Shown one piece after another: positions 36,735-45,731 of a stretch of DNA of 64,000 bases. Position 1 is the stretch's first letter. The number at the start of each line of letters is the position of its first letter. The stretch lies in the NCBI RefSeq assembly GCF_947500995.1, contig NZ_CANMUA010000001.1, forward strand, positions 1 through 64,000. The letters run 5' to 3'. The DNA is from an uncultured Serinicoccus sp. (GTDB taxonomy: Bacteria; Actinomycetota; Actinomycetes; Actinomycetales; Dermatophilaceae). A program made the translations under genes and the position numbers. Under the pieces are notes generated by a model that saw only the letters and a list, made by a program, of their open reading frames with translations, was not told the origin of the DNA and made no database searches.

Positions 36735-38653
36735 CCATCGGTCCTTTCGTCCTTGATGGCGAGGTCTCCCAGTGTGACACCCTTCTGGCCGGGCACCGGC
36801 TCCTCGGGGTCGAACTCGATCTCGAACTCCGCGGGCGGGGTGCTCGCCGGGGCGATGCCCTCCTGCTGCAGCGCGTAGCGCATGAGGTCGGCGAAGACCG
36901 GTCCCGCGACGACCCCGCCGAACTCGCTGATCCGGGTGGGCCGCTGGATGACCACGGCCACGACGTATTTCGGGTCGTCGGCCGGCGCGAACCCCATGAA
37001 GGAGGAGGTCACGCTGCCGTCGTAGCGACCGGTCTCCGGGTCGATCCGGGACGCCGTGCTGGTCTTGCCGGCGACGTGGTAGCCGGGGACCGCCGCGAGC
37101 GGGGCGGTGCCCCCGGTGGACGGGACCTGCTGCATGATCTCGGTGAGGCTCTGTGCCGTCTCTTCGCTGACGACGCGCTGGTCCTCCTCCGCAGCCACCG
37201 GCTCCTCCGCGGTGTAGCGCCCGTCCTCGTCCACCGTGCCGGCGATGATGCTCGGGTGCACCCTGAGGCCGTCGTTCGCGATGGTCTGGAAGACCCCCAT
37301 CTGCTGCAGCAGCGTGCCGGAGAGCCCCTGGCCGAACATGAAGGTGTAGCGCGTCGTCGCGCTCCACGTCGAGGGCTCGGGCACCAGGCCGGCAGACTCC
37401 CCGGGCAGGCCCAGGCCGGTCCGGTCACCGATGCCGAAGCGGCGCATCCAGTCGTAGATCTGCTGGTCGCTGAGCTTCTCGCCGTAGAGGATCGTGCCCA
37501 TGTTCGAGGACTTGGCCAGCACGCCCCCGAAGGTGAGGTACTCGATCGGGTGCGGCTCGGCGTCCTTGAAGCGGGTCCCGCCACGACTCATGGTCACCGG
37601 CACCTCGATCGGGGTGTCCGGCTCGACGATGCCCTCCTCGAGGGCGGCGGCGGCCGTGATGAGCTTGGAGGTCGACCCCGGCTCGTAGACGTCCTCCACG
37701 GCGGCGTTGCGCATGTCCGCGGCGTCCTGGGTGCTCTGCGAGGGGTCGAAGCCCGGGTAGCTCGTCAGGGCGCGCAGCTGGCCGGTCTCGACGTCCATGA
37801 CCGCGGCGTAGCCGGAGAGCGCCCCGGCCTCCTTCACCCGCGTGCGCACGGCGTCGTAGGCACGCCACTGCAGGTCGGCGTCGATGGTGAGGCGCAGGTC
37901 CTGGCCGGGCTGGGCCGGATCCTCCTCGTAGACACCGGTGCTGATCCGCTGGCCGTCCTGGCCGATCTCGTAGAGCGCCTCCCCCGGCTCGCCGGTCAGC
38001 TCCTCGTCCCTGACCAGCTCGATCCCGCCGGCGGCCATCTCCCCGGAGCCGATCCAGCCCAGGAGCGGCGCGGCGGCCTCTCCCAGGGGGTACTCGCGGC
38101 GCATGAGCTCCTCGCTGGTCACCCCGCGGACGTTGGCGGCCTTGATCTCCTGCCACTCCTGAGGGGACGCGTCGGGGACGAGGACGGCGTACTGCTCGCC
38201 CAGCGGGTCGACCAGCCGGCGGAGCACGTCGGCCTGGTCGGCGCCGGTGATCTCGGACACGACCTGGGCCGCCGCGGCATACCCGGTCCCGACGACCTGG
38301 CGGGAGCCGTCCGCCGCCTTCTCCGTGCGTTGGTAGTCCACGACGAGGGTCGGGTCGGCCACGATGCGCCGCCGCTCGACGCTGACGGCGAGGGCGTCGC
38401 CGTGGACGTCGGTGATGCTCCCGCGGGCGGCGGGGATCGTCCGGGACTGCAGCCGCTCCCCCAGGGCCGCCGCGGAGACGCTCGCCGCGTCCAGCCCCTG
38501 CAGCCGCACCAGCTGGGCGGCGAAGAGGCTGAGGACGATGAGGACCCCCAGCATGAGGGCGCGGGCGCGTCGGGCCGGGTGGGCGACGCCGGCCGCGACG
38601 GCCGGGGAGGACGGGGAGCGATGGCCGGTGCGCGGTCGTGCCACGGTGCTCAC
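36731..38653 (-). CDS. ftsI: Class B penicillin-binding protein FtsI (PBP3)
   Basis: 640 residues. One transmembrane helix (~33-50), a PBP dimerisation domain, and a transpeptidase domain with SxxK as STSK near 327-330 and SxN as SSN near 381-383. The third motif, normally KTG, reads KTS (GKTSTAS, codons AAG-ACC-AGC) near 529. FtsI cross-links septal peptidoglycan with FtsW. It lies 6 bp after ftsL. Tail extension of ~40 residues. Confidence 0.93.
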   Translation of the reverse strand: MSTVARPRTGHRSPSSPAVAAGVAHPARRARALMLGVLIVLSLFAAQLVRLQGLDAASVSAAALGERLQSRTIPAARGSITDVHGDALAVSVERRRIVADPTLVVDYQRTEKAADGSRQVVGTGYAAAAQVVSEITGADQADVLRRLVDPLGEQYAVLVPDASPQEWQEIKAANVRGVTSEELMRREYPLGEAAAPLLGWIGSGEMAAGGIELVRDEELTGEPGEALYEIGQDGQRISTGVYEEDPAQPGQDLRLTIDADLQWRAYDAVRTRVKEAGALSGYAAVMDVETGQLRALTSYPGFDPSQSTQDAADMRNAAVEDVYEPGSTSKLITAAAALEEGIVEPDTPIEVPVTMSRGGTRFKDAEPHPIEYLTFGGVLAKSSNMGTILYGEKLSDQQIYDWMRRFGIGDRTGLGLPGESAGLVPEPSTWSATTRYTFMFGQGLSGTLLQQMGVFQTIANDGLRVHPSIIAGTVDEDGRYTAEEPVAAEEDQRVVSEETAQSLTEIMQQVPSTGGTAPLAAVPGYHVAGKTSTASRIDPETGRYDGSVTSSFMGFAPADDPKYVVAVVIQRPTRISEFGGVVAGPVFADLMRYALQQEGIAPASTPPAEFEIEFDPEEPVPGQKGVTLGDLAIKDERTDG

Positions 38654-38659
38654 CCCTTG

Positions 38660-39112
38660 TCAGTCGTCCTTCGCCGGAGCCGTGCCCGTCGAGGGCAGAT
38701 CAACGGTAAGCGTGCGCGAACCATCCACCTTGGACGCCACGCCGGTGATGGAGCCGTCGGACAGGCGCAGGGTGGCGGTGGAGGTGGAAGGCACCATCTT
38801 GAGCTTGGTCGCGGCCTGCGCCAGGCTCTCCGAGGACCCCTTGCTCTCGAGCTCGTCGGCCAGGGTGACCTTCTGGTCGTGCAGCGCCGTGGCCTCGACC
38901 TCCAGGGTGCTGAGGACGTAGGACCCCTCGGCGCGGACCGTGTTGAGCAGCAGCACGGCGGTGAAGGTCAGCGCGACGAGCAGGACGCACAGCAGCGCGA
39001 ACCCGTTGGCGGTGGAGGCGGGCGCCGCGTCCACGGCCCGGGCACGGACGCCGCCCCCGACGCGGGTGGGCGCGACCCGACCGATACGGCTGGAGATGGT
39101 CATCTGGCTCAT
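38660..39112 (-). CDS. ftsL: FtsL-like septal protein
   Basis: 150 residues: short cytoplasmic part, one transmembrane helix (~residues 38-56) and a periplasmic coiled coil ([20 protein letters not shown]). Sequence is poorly conserved, so the name rests on topology, size and position between rsmH and ftsI. The ATG overlaps the rsmH stop by ATGA. Confidence 0.82.
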   Translation of the reverse strand: MSQMTISSRIGRVAPTRVGGGVRARAVDAAPASTANGFALLCVLLVALTFTAVLLLNTVRAEGSYVLSTLEVEATALHDQKVTLADELESKGSSESLAQAATKLKMVPSTSTATLRLSDGSITGVASKVDGSRTLTVDLPSTGTAPAKDD

Positions 39113-40125
39113 GGCGTGGTGGGCTCCTCGCGGGCGGTGCGGACGGGCTGGTCAGGGGTGGTGCGGAGGCGTTCGGCGGCGCGCAGACGGACCGAGGCGG
39201 ACCGGGGGTTGGACTCCTGCTCCTGGGCGTCGGCGCGCTCGGCCCCGCGGGTCAGCAGGCGCAGCCAGGGCTGGTGCTCGGGCAGCTCGAACGGGAGGTC
39301 GGGCGGAGCCGAGCTGGTCGCCCCCGCCGCGAGGCCCTGCTTGGTGATGCGGTCCTCGAGGGAGTGGTAGGACAGGACGGCGATGCGACCGCCGGTCACC
39401 AGCGCGCGCAGCGCCGCGGCCAGCCCCTCGCGCCAGGTCGAGAGCTCGGCGTTGACCTCGATCCGCAGAGCCTGGAAGGTGCGCTTGGCGGGGTGGCCCC
39501 CGCTGCGCTGCGACGCTGCCGGGACGACGTCGTGCAGCAGCTGCACCAGGGGCCCGGACGTCGTGAACGGCTCCTCCTCGCGACGGCGCACGATGGCGCG
39601 GGCGATCGGCCGGGCGAAGCGCTCCTCGCCGTAGTCGCGCAGGATCCGGGTGAGGTCGCGGACGTCGTAGGTGTTGAGCACGTCGGCGGCGGTGCCGGGG
39701 ACCGACTGGTCCATCCGCATGTCCAGCGGGGCGTCGGCCCGGTAGGCGAAGCCTCGCTCCAGCTCGTCCAGCTGCAGCGAGGAGACCCCCAGGTCGAAGA
39801 GGACGGCGTCGGCGCCCTCGACGCCGACCTCGGCCAGGAGCGACGGCAGGTCCTCGCTCACGGCGTGGACGGGGACGAAGCGGTCGCCGAAGCCCGCCAG
39901 CCGCTCGGTGGCCAGGGCCAGGGCCTGCGGGTCGCGGTCGATGCCGACGGCGCGGGCCGCGGGGCAGGCCCGGAGCAGCGCCTCGGTGTGCCCGCCCATC
40001 CCGAGGGTCCCGTCGACGTAGACCGCGCCCTCGTGCTGCAGGGCCGGGGCGAGCAGCTCGACGCACCGCTCCAGCAGGACCGGCACGTGCCGGTCCTGCG
40101 TCGCGCGCGGGGTCTGTGCTGCCAT
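39109..40125 (-). CDS. rsmH: 16S rRNA (cytosine1402-N4)-methyltransferase
   Basis: 338 residues. SAM-binding [11 protein letters not shown] is near residue 35; [20 protein letters not shown] and [11 protein letters not shown] are RsmH signatures. It methylates C1402 of 16S rRNA. The ATG at 40125 follows a 173-bp gap after mraZ that holds two direct GGTCCCTGGTC copies but no evident gene. Confidence 0.95.
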   Translation of the reverse strand: MAAQTPRATQDRHVPVLLERCVELLAPALQHEGAVYVDGTLGMGGHTEALLRACPAARAVGIDRDPQALALATERLAGFGDRFVPVHAVSEDLPSLLAEVGVEGADAVLFDLGVSSLQLDELERGFAYRADAPLDMRMDQSVPGTAADVLNTYDVRDLTRILRDYGEERFARPIARAIVRRREEEPFTTSGPLVQLLHDVVPAASQRSGGHPAKRTFQALRIEVNAELSTWREGLAAALRALVTGGRIAVLSYHSLEDRITKQGLAAGATSSAPPDLPFELPEHQPWLRLLTRGAERADAQEQESNPRSASVRLRAAERLRTTPDQPVRTAREEPTTP

Positions 40126-40298
40126 GACGGTCGGTCCCTGGTCGCGGGTGACGACGGTGGCCGGTCCCTGGTCCCCCACCGTCCGCCCCCTCCCGGCCCG
40201 GGGGAAGTCGGGTCGGGTCGAGGGTGCGGTCCCGGCTCCGGGGAAGAGGAGCCGGGGCGTCGACGGACGGGGGGAGGCCAGGGTGCGGTCGCCCGAGG

Positions 40299-40733
40299 TC
40301 ACATGAGTCCGGGGACCACCTCCTCGGACAGGTCGGCGAAGGAGTCCTCGTGCGCCTCGGTGTAGGCCGCCCAGGCCCCGGAGTCCCAGACCTCCAGCCG
40401 GTTGCCCGCCCCGATGACGGTGCACTCCCCGGTCAGGCCGGCGTAGGAGCGCAGCAGCGGCGGCACGGTGACCCGTCCCTGCTTGTCCGGGATCTCGTCC
40501 GAGGCGCCGGAGAGGAAGAAGCGCTGGTAGTCGCGGACCGTCTTGGAGGAGGTGGGGCTGTCCTGCCACTGCTGCACCAGGCGCTCGAAGTCGGCCTGGG
40601 TGAAGACGTAGAGGCAGTGCTCCTGCCCCCGCGTGATGACGAGGCCCCCGGCCAACCGCTCACGGAACTTCGCCGGCAGGATCATCCGGCCCTTGTCGTC
40701 CAGGCGGGGCGTGTAGGTGCCGAGGAAGAGCAC
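40299..40733 (-). CDS. mraZ: Transcriptional regulator MraZ
   Basis: 144 residues with two SpoVT/AbrB-like halves: [15 protein letters not shown] at the N-terminus and [19 protein letters not shown] in the second half. MraZ forms a ring and binds GTG-rich direct repeats upstream of the dcw operon, usually repressing it. First gene of the leftward cluster. Its own operator is visible at 40765-40800. Confidence 0.95.
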   Translation of the reverse strand: MLFLGTYTPRLDDKGRMILPAKFRERLAGGLVITRGQEHCLYVFTQADFERLVQQWQDSPTSSKTVRDYQRFFLSGASDEIPDKQGRVTVPPLLRSYAGLTGECTVIGAGNRLEVWDSGAWAAYTEAHEDSFADLSEEVVPGLM

Positions 40734-40764
40734 GTCACCACCCCTTCGGTCGATCGGCCGGCGT

Positions 40765-40800
40765 CTCCAAGTGCCCCCACTCTACTCCACTTCGCCCCAC
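40765..40800 (-). promoter_or_regulatory. MraZ operator: GTGGR-type repeats at 10-bp spacing
   Basis: On the minus strand the pattern is GTGGGGCGAA, GTGGAGTAGA, GTGGGGGCAC, TTGGAG: four consecutive units in phase every 10 bp, the arrangement known for MraZ boxes. It ends about 32 nt upstream of the mraZ start. A -10-like TAGAGT lies inside the second unit, so bound MraZ would cover the promoter. Confidence 0.8.
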
Positions 40801-41107
40801 CAAGGCCAGCAAACCAGCGTCATCGTGCCACATTTCTCATCAACGTCGCAGGTCAGACCGGGTGGTGCGGGGTGGGGAGATATTGGGCCGACCTCGACCT
40901 CCGCCGAGCGCAGCGCCAACAGCCACGCCCGAGAGCCACCAGCATCGCCGCAGGTCAGGGCACCGAGCCGGCGGTCCCGCCGGCGGCCGGGACCGCCCGG
41001 ACCATCCGGACGAGCCGTCGGTGGGGCGAAGTGGAGGGCGGGGGTCCGACGCCTCCTGGTGCGGGACGGCGGCGCGGCTCGGAGCGACGTTTGGCAAGAT
41101 CGGTGTC
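40801..41107. other. Divergent promoter region between mraZ and moxR
   Basis: Together with the operator this 374-bp gap has no gene. It is AT-richer near 40800-40890, where promoters in both directions are likely. A plus-strand -10-like GATATT lies near 40879, preceded by two GTGGT/GTGGG units 10 bp apart (40862, 40872). CGCAGGTCAG occurs twice (about 40846 and 40950). No RNA gene is recognisable. Confidence 0.4.
41021..41045 (+). promoter_or_regulatory. Second MraZ-box-like pair upstream of moxR
   Basis: GTGGGGCGAAGTGGAG at 41021-41036 is identical to 16 bp of the mraZ operator (40785-40800) but in inverted orientation, pointing at moxR, whose start is 72 bp further. A degenerate third unit (GGGGT at 41041) keeps the 10-bp phase. 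It could extend MraZ control to the divergent operon. Confidence 0.55.
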
Positions 41108-42085
41108 ATGTCTGCCATCTCGCCCGCGCCCGACACCGTCGACCTGGAGGCCGTGCGGTCCGTCGCCGGCGCGGTGCACCGGGCCATCGCGACCGTCATC
41201 GAGGGCAAGGACGAGGCGGTCGCCACCGCGGTGACGGCCCTGCTGGCCGAGGGCCACCTCCTCGTCGAGGACGTCCCGGGCGTGGGCAAGACCATGCTGG
41301 CCAAGGCCCTGGCGCGGGCCATCGACTGCCGGGTGAGCCGGGTGCAGTTCACCCCCGACCTGCTGCCCAGCGACATCACCGGGGTCAGCGTCTTCAACCA
41401 GGACAGCCGTGAGTTCGAGTTCCGCCGCGGCGCCATCTTCGCCAACGTCGTCGTCGGGGACGAGATCAACCGCGCCTCGCCCAAGACGCAGTCGGCGTTG
41501 CTGGAGTCCATGGAGGAGCGGCAGGTGACGGTGGACGGGCAGACCTACGCGCTGCCGCGGCCCTTCCTCGTCATGGCCACCCAGAACCCCATCGAGATGG
41601 AGGGCACCTACCCCCTGCCCGAGGCCCAGCGGGACCGCTTCATGGCCCGCATCTCCATGGGCTACCCGTCGGCGAGCTCGGAGATGACGATGCTCGAGAC
41701 GCACGGATCGGTCAGCCCCCTCGAGGGCCTGCACCCCGTCACGACCGCGGCCGACGTGGAGCAGCAGATCGACAACGTGCGCGGTCTGCACATCTCCACG
41801 GCGCTGCGCCAGTACGTCGTGGAGCTCATGTCGGCCTCCCGGGCGCACCGCATGCTGCGGCTGGGGGCCTCACCCCGGGCCGGGCTGCAGCTGCTGCGCG
41901 CAGCGCGCGCCCACGCCGCGCTGGCCGGCCGCGACCACGTCCTCCCCGAGGACGTGCAGGCGATGGCGGTGCCGGTGCTCGCCCACCGGGTGCTCCCGAC
42001 CGGCGAGGCCTCGCTGCCCCACCGCAGCACCGCCGACATCGTGCGCGACCTCGTCGAGCGCACCAGCGTCCCCTCCGGACGATGA
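41108..42085 (+). CDS. MoxR family AAA+ ATPase
   Basis: 325 residues. Walker A DVPGVGKT near 55-62, Walker B VVGDEINRA near 116, sensor and arginine-finger segments (ATQNPIEMEGTYPLPEAQRDRF). MoxR ATPases act as chaperones or metal/activation factors for proteins with VWA domains. The partner is probably the next gene, a DUF58 protein. The ATG lies about 10 nt after a -10-like CAAGAT, so a very short leader is possible. Confidence 0.93.
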   Translation: MSAISPAPDTVDLEAVRSVAGAVHRAIATVIEGKDEAVATAVTALLAEGHLLVEDVPGVGKTMLAKALARAIDCRVSRVQFTPDLLPSDITGVSVFNQDSREFEFRRGAIFANVVVGDEINRASPKTQSALLESMEERQVTVDGQTYALPRPFLVMATQNPIEMEGTYPLPEAQRDRFMARISMGYPSASSEMTMLETHGSVSPLEGLHPVTTAADVEQQIDNVRGLHISTALRQYVVELMSASRAHRMLRLGASPRAGLQLLRAARAHAALAGRDHVLPEDVQAMAVPVLAHRVLPTGEASLPHRSTADIVRDLVERTSVPSGR

Positions 42086-42101
42086 GGCTGGGCCGCCGCC
42101 G

Positions 42102-43346
42102 ATGACGCAGGCCACCGGCCCGTGGGGAGCGCTGACGACGAGGGGCAAGGCGTTCCTCGTGCTCGGCCTGCTCATGGCCGTCGCCGGCATCCTCCTGGGC
42201 TACGAGGACGTCACCCGCATCGGCCTGGCCCTCGTGGCCCTGCCCGTGCTCGTGCTGATCCTCATGCCCCGCCGCCCCCCACGCATGACCGTCACCCGTG
42301 AGGTCGACCCCCCACGGCTCGTCCCCGAGGAGCGCGGGGAGGTCGAGGTGCGCTTCCGCAACCTCGGTCCCCGCTCCGCGGTCTACCTCGCCGAGGAGCA
42401 CCTCGACTACCAGCTGGGCGACCGCCCGCGCTACATCCTGCCCCGCATGGTGACCGGGGAGGAGCGGAGGCTGCGCTACACCGTCCGCTCGCGGCACCGC
42501 GGCGCCTATGCGCTGGGGCCCATCGTGCTCCGGCAGCGCGACCCCTTCGGCCTGACCTTCCGCACCCTGCAGCTGGCCTCGCGCACCGAGCTGCTGGTCC
42601 TGCCCCGCGTCGTCGGCCTGGGCGATGACCGGATGCGCGGCAGCTCGCGAGGCAGCGAGGGCGAACAGCCCCAGATGATCGCGCTGCACGGCGAGGACGA
42701 CGTCAGCATCCGGACCTACCGCGACGGGGACGAGCTGCGCCGTGTCCACTGGCCGGCGACCGCGCACCGGGGCGAGCTCATGGTCCGCCAGGAGGACCGT
42801 CCGGCCCGTCGCCGTGCGGTCCTGCTGCTGGACTCCCGGGCCCAGGCCCACCCCGGCTCGGGGATGCGCCCGTCCTACGAGTGGTCGGTGAGCGCCCTGG
42901 CCTCGGTGGCGCGGCACCTCGTGGCCGACGGGTTCGTCGTCCACCTGCTCACCGACGCCGCCCTCCGGGACGGCACCGCCCAGCACCCCGTCGAGCTCGG
43001 TCCGGCGATGGACGCCCTCGCCCGGGTCCAGCCCGAGCCCGACGCGCGGCTCGACCGCCTCTCCGGAGCCGCCTCCTCGTTCAGCTCCGGCGGGGTGCTC
43101 CTCGTCGCCGCGGTCGTCGCGCACGACGACAGGGAGCTGCGGACCCTCGCCTCCATCCGCCAGCCCGGGTCCCCGGCCCTGGCCTTCGTCCTGGACCCGG
43201 CCCGCTTCGGCGGCCCGTCGACCGAGCACGCTCCCACCGGGGTCCTGGCCGAGGCCGGGTGGCGCACGGTGACCGTGGGCCCGCACACCGGCATACCCGA
43301 GGCGTGGACCTCGCTGCGGGCCGCCGCGGTCGGGAGGACGGCGTGA
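42102..43346 (+). CDS. DUF58 domain protein (VWA-like) with two N-terminal membrane helices
   Basis: 414 residues. Two hydrophobic segments (~residues 16-55) precede an immunoglobulin-like beta region and the DUF58 box SIRTYRDGDELRRVHWPATA near residues 201-220. The MoxR-DUF58-transglutaminase triad is conserved in bacteria and thought to act at the envelope; the mechanism is unsettled. Its TGA overlaps the next GTG start. Confidence 0.9.
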   Translation: MTQATGPWGALTTRGKAFLVLGLLMAVAGILLGYEDVTRIGLALVALPVLVLILMPRRPPRMTVTREVDPPRLVPEERGEVEVRFRNLGPRSAVYLAEEHLDYQLGDRPRYILPRMVTGEERRLRYTVRSRHRGAYALGPIVLRQRDPFGLTFRTLQLASRTELLVLPRVVGLGDDRMRGSSRGSEGEQPQMIALHGEDDVSIRTYRDGDELRRVHWPATAHRGELMVRQEDRPARRRAVLLLDSRAQAHPGSGMRPSYEWSVSALASVARHLVADGFVVHLLTDAALRDGTAQHPVELGPAMDALARVQPEPDARLDRLSGAASSFSSGGVLLVAAVVAHDDRELRTLASIRQPGSPALAFVLDPARFGGPSTEHAPTGVLAEAGWRTVTVGPHTGIPEAWTSLRAAAVGRTA

Positions 43347-45664
43347 ACGACGACCGCGACTGGGTGGCCCGGGGACTGTGGGCCGAGGGACTCGTGGCAG
43401 CCCTCGCCACGCTGACCGTCGCGTGGCCGCTGACCGACCTCCTGCGGGAGGGCAGCTGGCTCGCCCCCGGCGTGACGATGGTGCTCCTCGTCGCCCTCGG
43501 CGGCGCCGTCCTCCGCTCCATCGACACGCCGCCGACCCTGGTCGCGCTGGGCCAGCTCGCGCTCGGCCTCGGTGGGCTGGCGGTCATCTACCTGCAGGAG
43601 ACGCTGTGGCGCGGGGTGCTGCCCACCCGCGAGACGCTGGAGATGGTCGGCGCCCTCCTGGCCCAGGCCGGCACCGTGCTGCAGACGTATGCCGCGCCCG
43701 CCCCGACCACCCAGGGCGTCTCGTTCCTCGTCGTCGCGGTCCTCACCCTCACCGCGGTCTCGGTGGACTCGATGGGGGTGACCGGGCGCGCCCCGGCGAG
43801 CGCCGGCATACCCCTCGTCGCGGGGTTCCTGGTCTCGGTCTCCAACACCGGGCAGGCCATGGAGCCGTGGTACTTCGCCGCCGTGCTCGTCATGTGGCTC
43901 CTCATGCTCGCCCAGCAGGGACGGCGGCTGTCCCTGTCCTGGCCCTCCGCGGGCCGCCGCGAGTCCCACGGCGCCGGTGACGTCTCCGAGGGTCCCCGCA
44001 CCTACCGCGGCCTGGCCCAGCTGGTCGGCGCCCTGACCGTCGTGGCGGCCGTGCTCGGCGCCGCCTTCCTGCCCCACCTGCCGCCGACCTTCTTCGCGGA
44101 CGGTCTGGCGCGCAACCCGGACGCCCGCGACATCGACGCCGACGCCGGCGACGTCTCCTTCACCGAGACCATGGACCCGGGCCAGGACCTGCGCAACCAG
44201 TCGCAGGCGCCGGTCCTGACCTACCGCACCGACGCCATCAGCCTGCAGCCGCTGCGCGTCACCGCCACCGAGCGCTTCGAGGACGGGCGGTGGGTCGCTC
44301 CCGAGCGCCTCACCTCCGCCCTCCTCCCCCAGGGCGCACCGATCCCCGAGCCGCCGGGGCTCGGTGAGTCGGTGCCGGTCGGCCAGTCCGAGTTCCAGGT
44401 CCTCGACAACGTCCTCGAACCGCCCCACCTGGCCGTCCCTCCCCTGCTCACCGCCCTGGAGCTGCAGGGAGCCGGCTACCGGTACGACCCCCAGGACGCC
44501 ACCGTGGTGCTGCAGGGTCAGAGCTCGCGCTACGACGCGACCTACCTCACCATCGACGTCGGGGGTCAGCTCCCGGACGGCGTCGGCGACCAGCCGGCGG
44601 CGGCCGGCGACTTCGACGAGGACCTGCTGGCCGTGGACGAGGTCTCGCGGGAGGCGGTCTCCGCGCTCGCCGACGAGGTGGTCGGCGATGAGGACAACGC
44701 GCTGCAGGCAGCCGTCCTCATCCAGGGGCACCTGCGCAGCGACGGCGACTACCAGTACTCCCTGGAGCTGGAGCCCGCCGCCGAGGCCGGGGCCGACGAC
44801 CCGATCGGGGGGTTCCTCGAGACCCGGCAGGGCTACTGCGTGCAGTTCGCGACGGCCATGGTGATGATGGCCCGGCACGAGGGCATCCCCGCGCGCATGG
44901 CCGTCGGCTTCCTGCCCGGCACCCCGCAGCAGGACGGGTCCCGGCAGATCATCGCCGCCGACGCGCACACCTGGCCCGAGCTGTGGATCGACGGCCTCGG
45001 GTGGACCCGCTTCGAGCCGACTCCGGGGGTCCGTGCCGGCACCCCGCCGGCCTACGCCCGGTCCACCGACGAGGGTGACGCCGCCCCGAGCACCTCCGAG
45101 GTGCCCCAGGAGATCACCCCCACCCCCGAGCCCACGGCGGCACCCGCGCCGGGCGACCCCACCCTGCTCGACCGGCTCGGAGACCTCCTGCCGACCCTGC
45201 TGCGCACGCTGCTGGCGCTGCTGCTCCTCGCGGCCCTCGGGACGGTGCTGCCCTGGGCCGGCCGCCGGTACCGCGAGGCCGGCGTGCGCTCGGCCACCAC
45301 CGCGTCCGAGCGCATCGAGGGCGAGTGGCAACTGCTCACCCGGTCGCTGAGCGACCTCGGCGTCGCCACGCCGCCGGAGCGCAGCCCGCGGAGCATGCGC
45401 CGGCACTACCTCGGCGGCACCACGATGGAGGACACCGGCGATCGCGCGCTGGGGCGCGCGGTGGCGACCCTCGAACGCTCCCGGTATGCCGCTCCCGGCA
45501 CCCTCGACGAGGACGAGGCGCACCAGATGAGCGAGGACGTGCGCACCGTGGTGGACGAGGTACGGCATACCTCCCCCTGGAACCAGCGCGTCAACGCCGC
45601 CCTGCTCCCGGGCAGCGGGGTGGCCGGGGTGCACGAGGGCGTGCGGCGCCTCCTGCGCCGCTGA
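43343..45664 (+). CDS. Transglutaminase-like membrane protein (TgpA type)
   Basis: 773 residues: about six N-terminal transmembrane helices (to ~250), an extracytoplasmic transglutaminase core with the catalytic Cys in GYCVQFATAM near 498, His in ADAHTWPELW near 541 and Asp in WIDGLGW, then a Pro/Thr-rich linker, one more helix (~615-635) and a cytoplasmic DUF4129-like tail. Starts by GTGA overlap. Probable envelope enzyme or protease-like activity; substrate unknown. Confidence 0.9.
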   Translation: MNDDRDWVARGLWAEGLVAALATLTVAWPLTDLLREGSWLAPGVTMVLLVALGGAVLRSIDTPPTLVALGQLALGLGGLAVIYLQETLWRGVLPTRETLEMVGALLAQAGTVLQTYAAPAPTTQGVSFLVVAVLTLTAVSVDSMGVTGRAPASAGIPLVAGFLVSVSNTGQAMEPWYFAAVLVMWLLMLAQQGRRLSLSWPSAGRRESHGAGDVSEGPRTYRGLAQLVGALTVVAAVLGAAFLPHLPPTFFADGLARNPDARDIDADAGDVSFTETMDPGQDLRNQSQAPVLTYRTDAISLQPLRVTATERFEDGRWVAPERLTSALLPQGAPIPEPPGLGESVPVGQSEFQVLDNVLEPPHLAVPPLLTALELQGAGYRYDPQDATVVLQGQSSRYDATYLTIDVGGQLPDGVGDQPAAAGDFDEDLLAVDEVSREAVSALADEVVGDEDNALQAAVLIQGHLRSDGDYQYSLELEPAAEAGADDPIGGFLETRQGYCVQFATAMVMMARHEGIPARMAVGFLPGTPQQDGSRQIIAADAHTWPELWIDGLGWTRFEPTPGVRAGTPPAYARSTDEGDAAPSTSEVPQEITPTPEPTAAPAPGDPTLLDRLGDLLPTLLRTLLALLLLAALGTVLPWAGRRYREAGVRSATTASERIEGEWQLLTRSLSDLGVATPPERSPRSMRRHYLGGTTMEDTGDRALGRAVATLERSRYAAPGTLDEDEAHQMSEDVRTVVDEVRHTSPWNQRVNAALLPGSGVAGVHEGVRRLLRR

Positions 45665-45731
45665 CCCACCGGGGGCGCGTCCGGCCCCGCGGGGTGGCGT
45701 CCGGCAGGCGTAGACGACAGAGTGGTGACCC

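Noticed and set aside
43289-43804. ATA codons as sequencing errors
   Set aside because: The same GGC-ATA-CC pattern recurs in at least five separate genes and on both strands.
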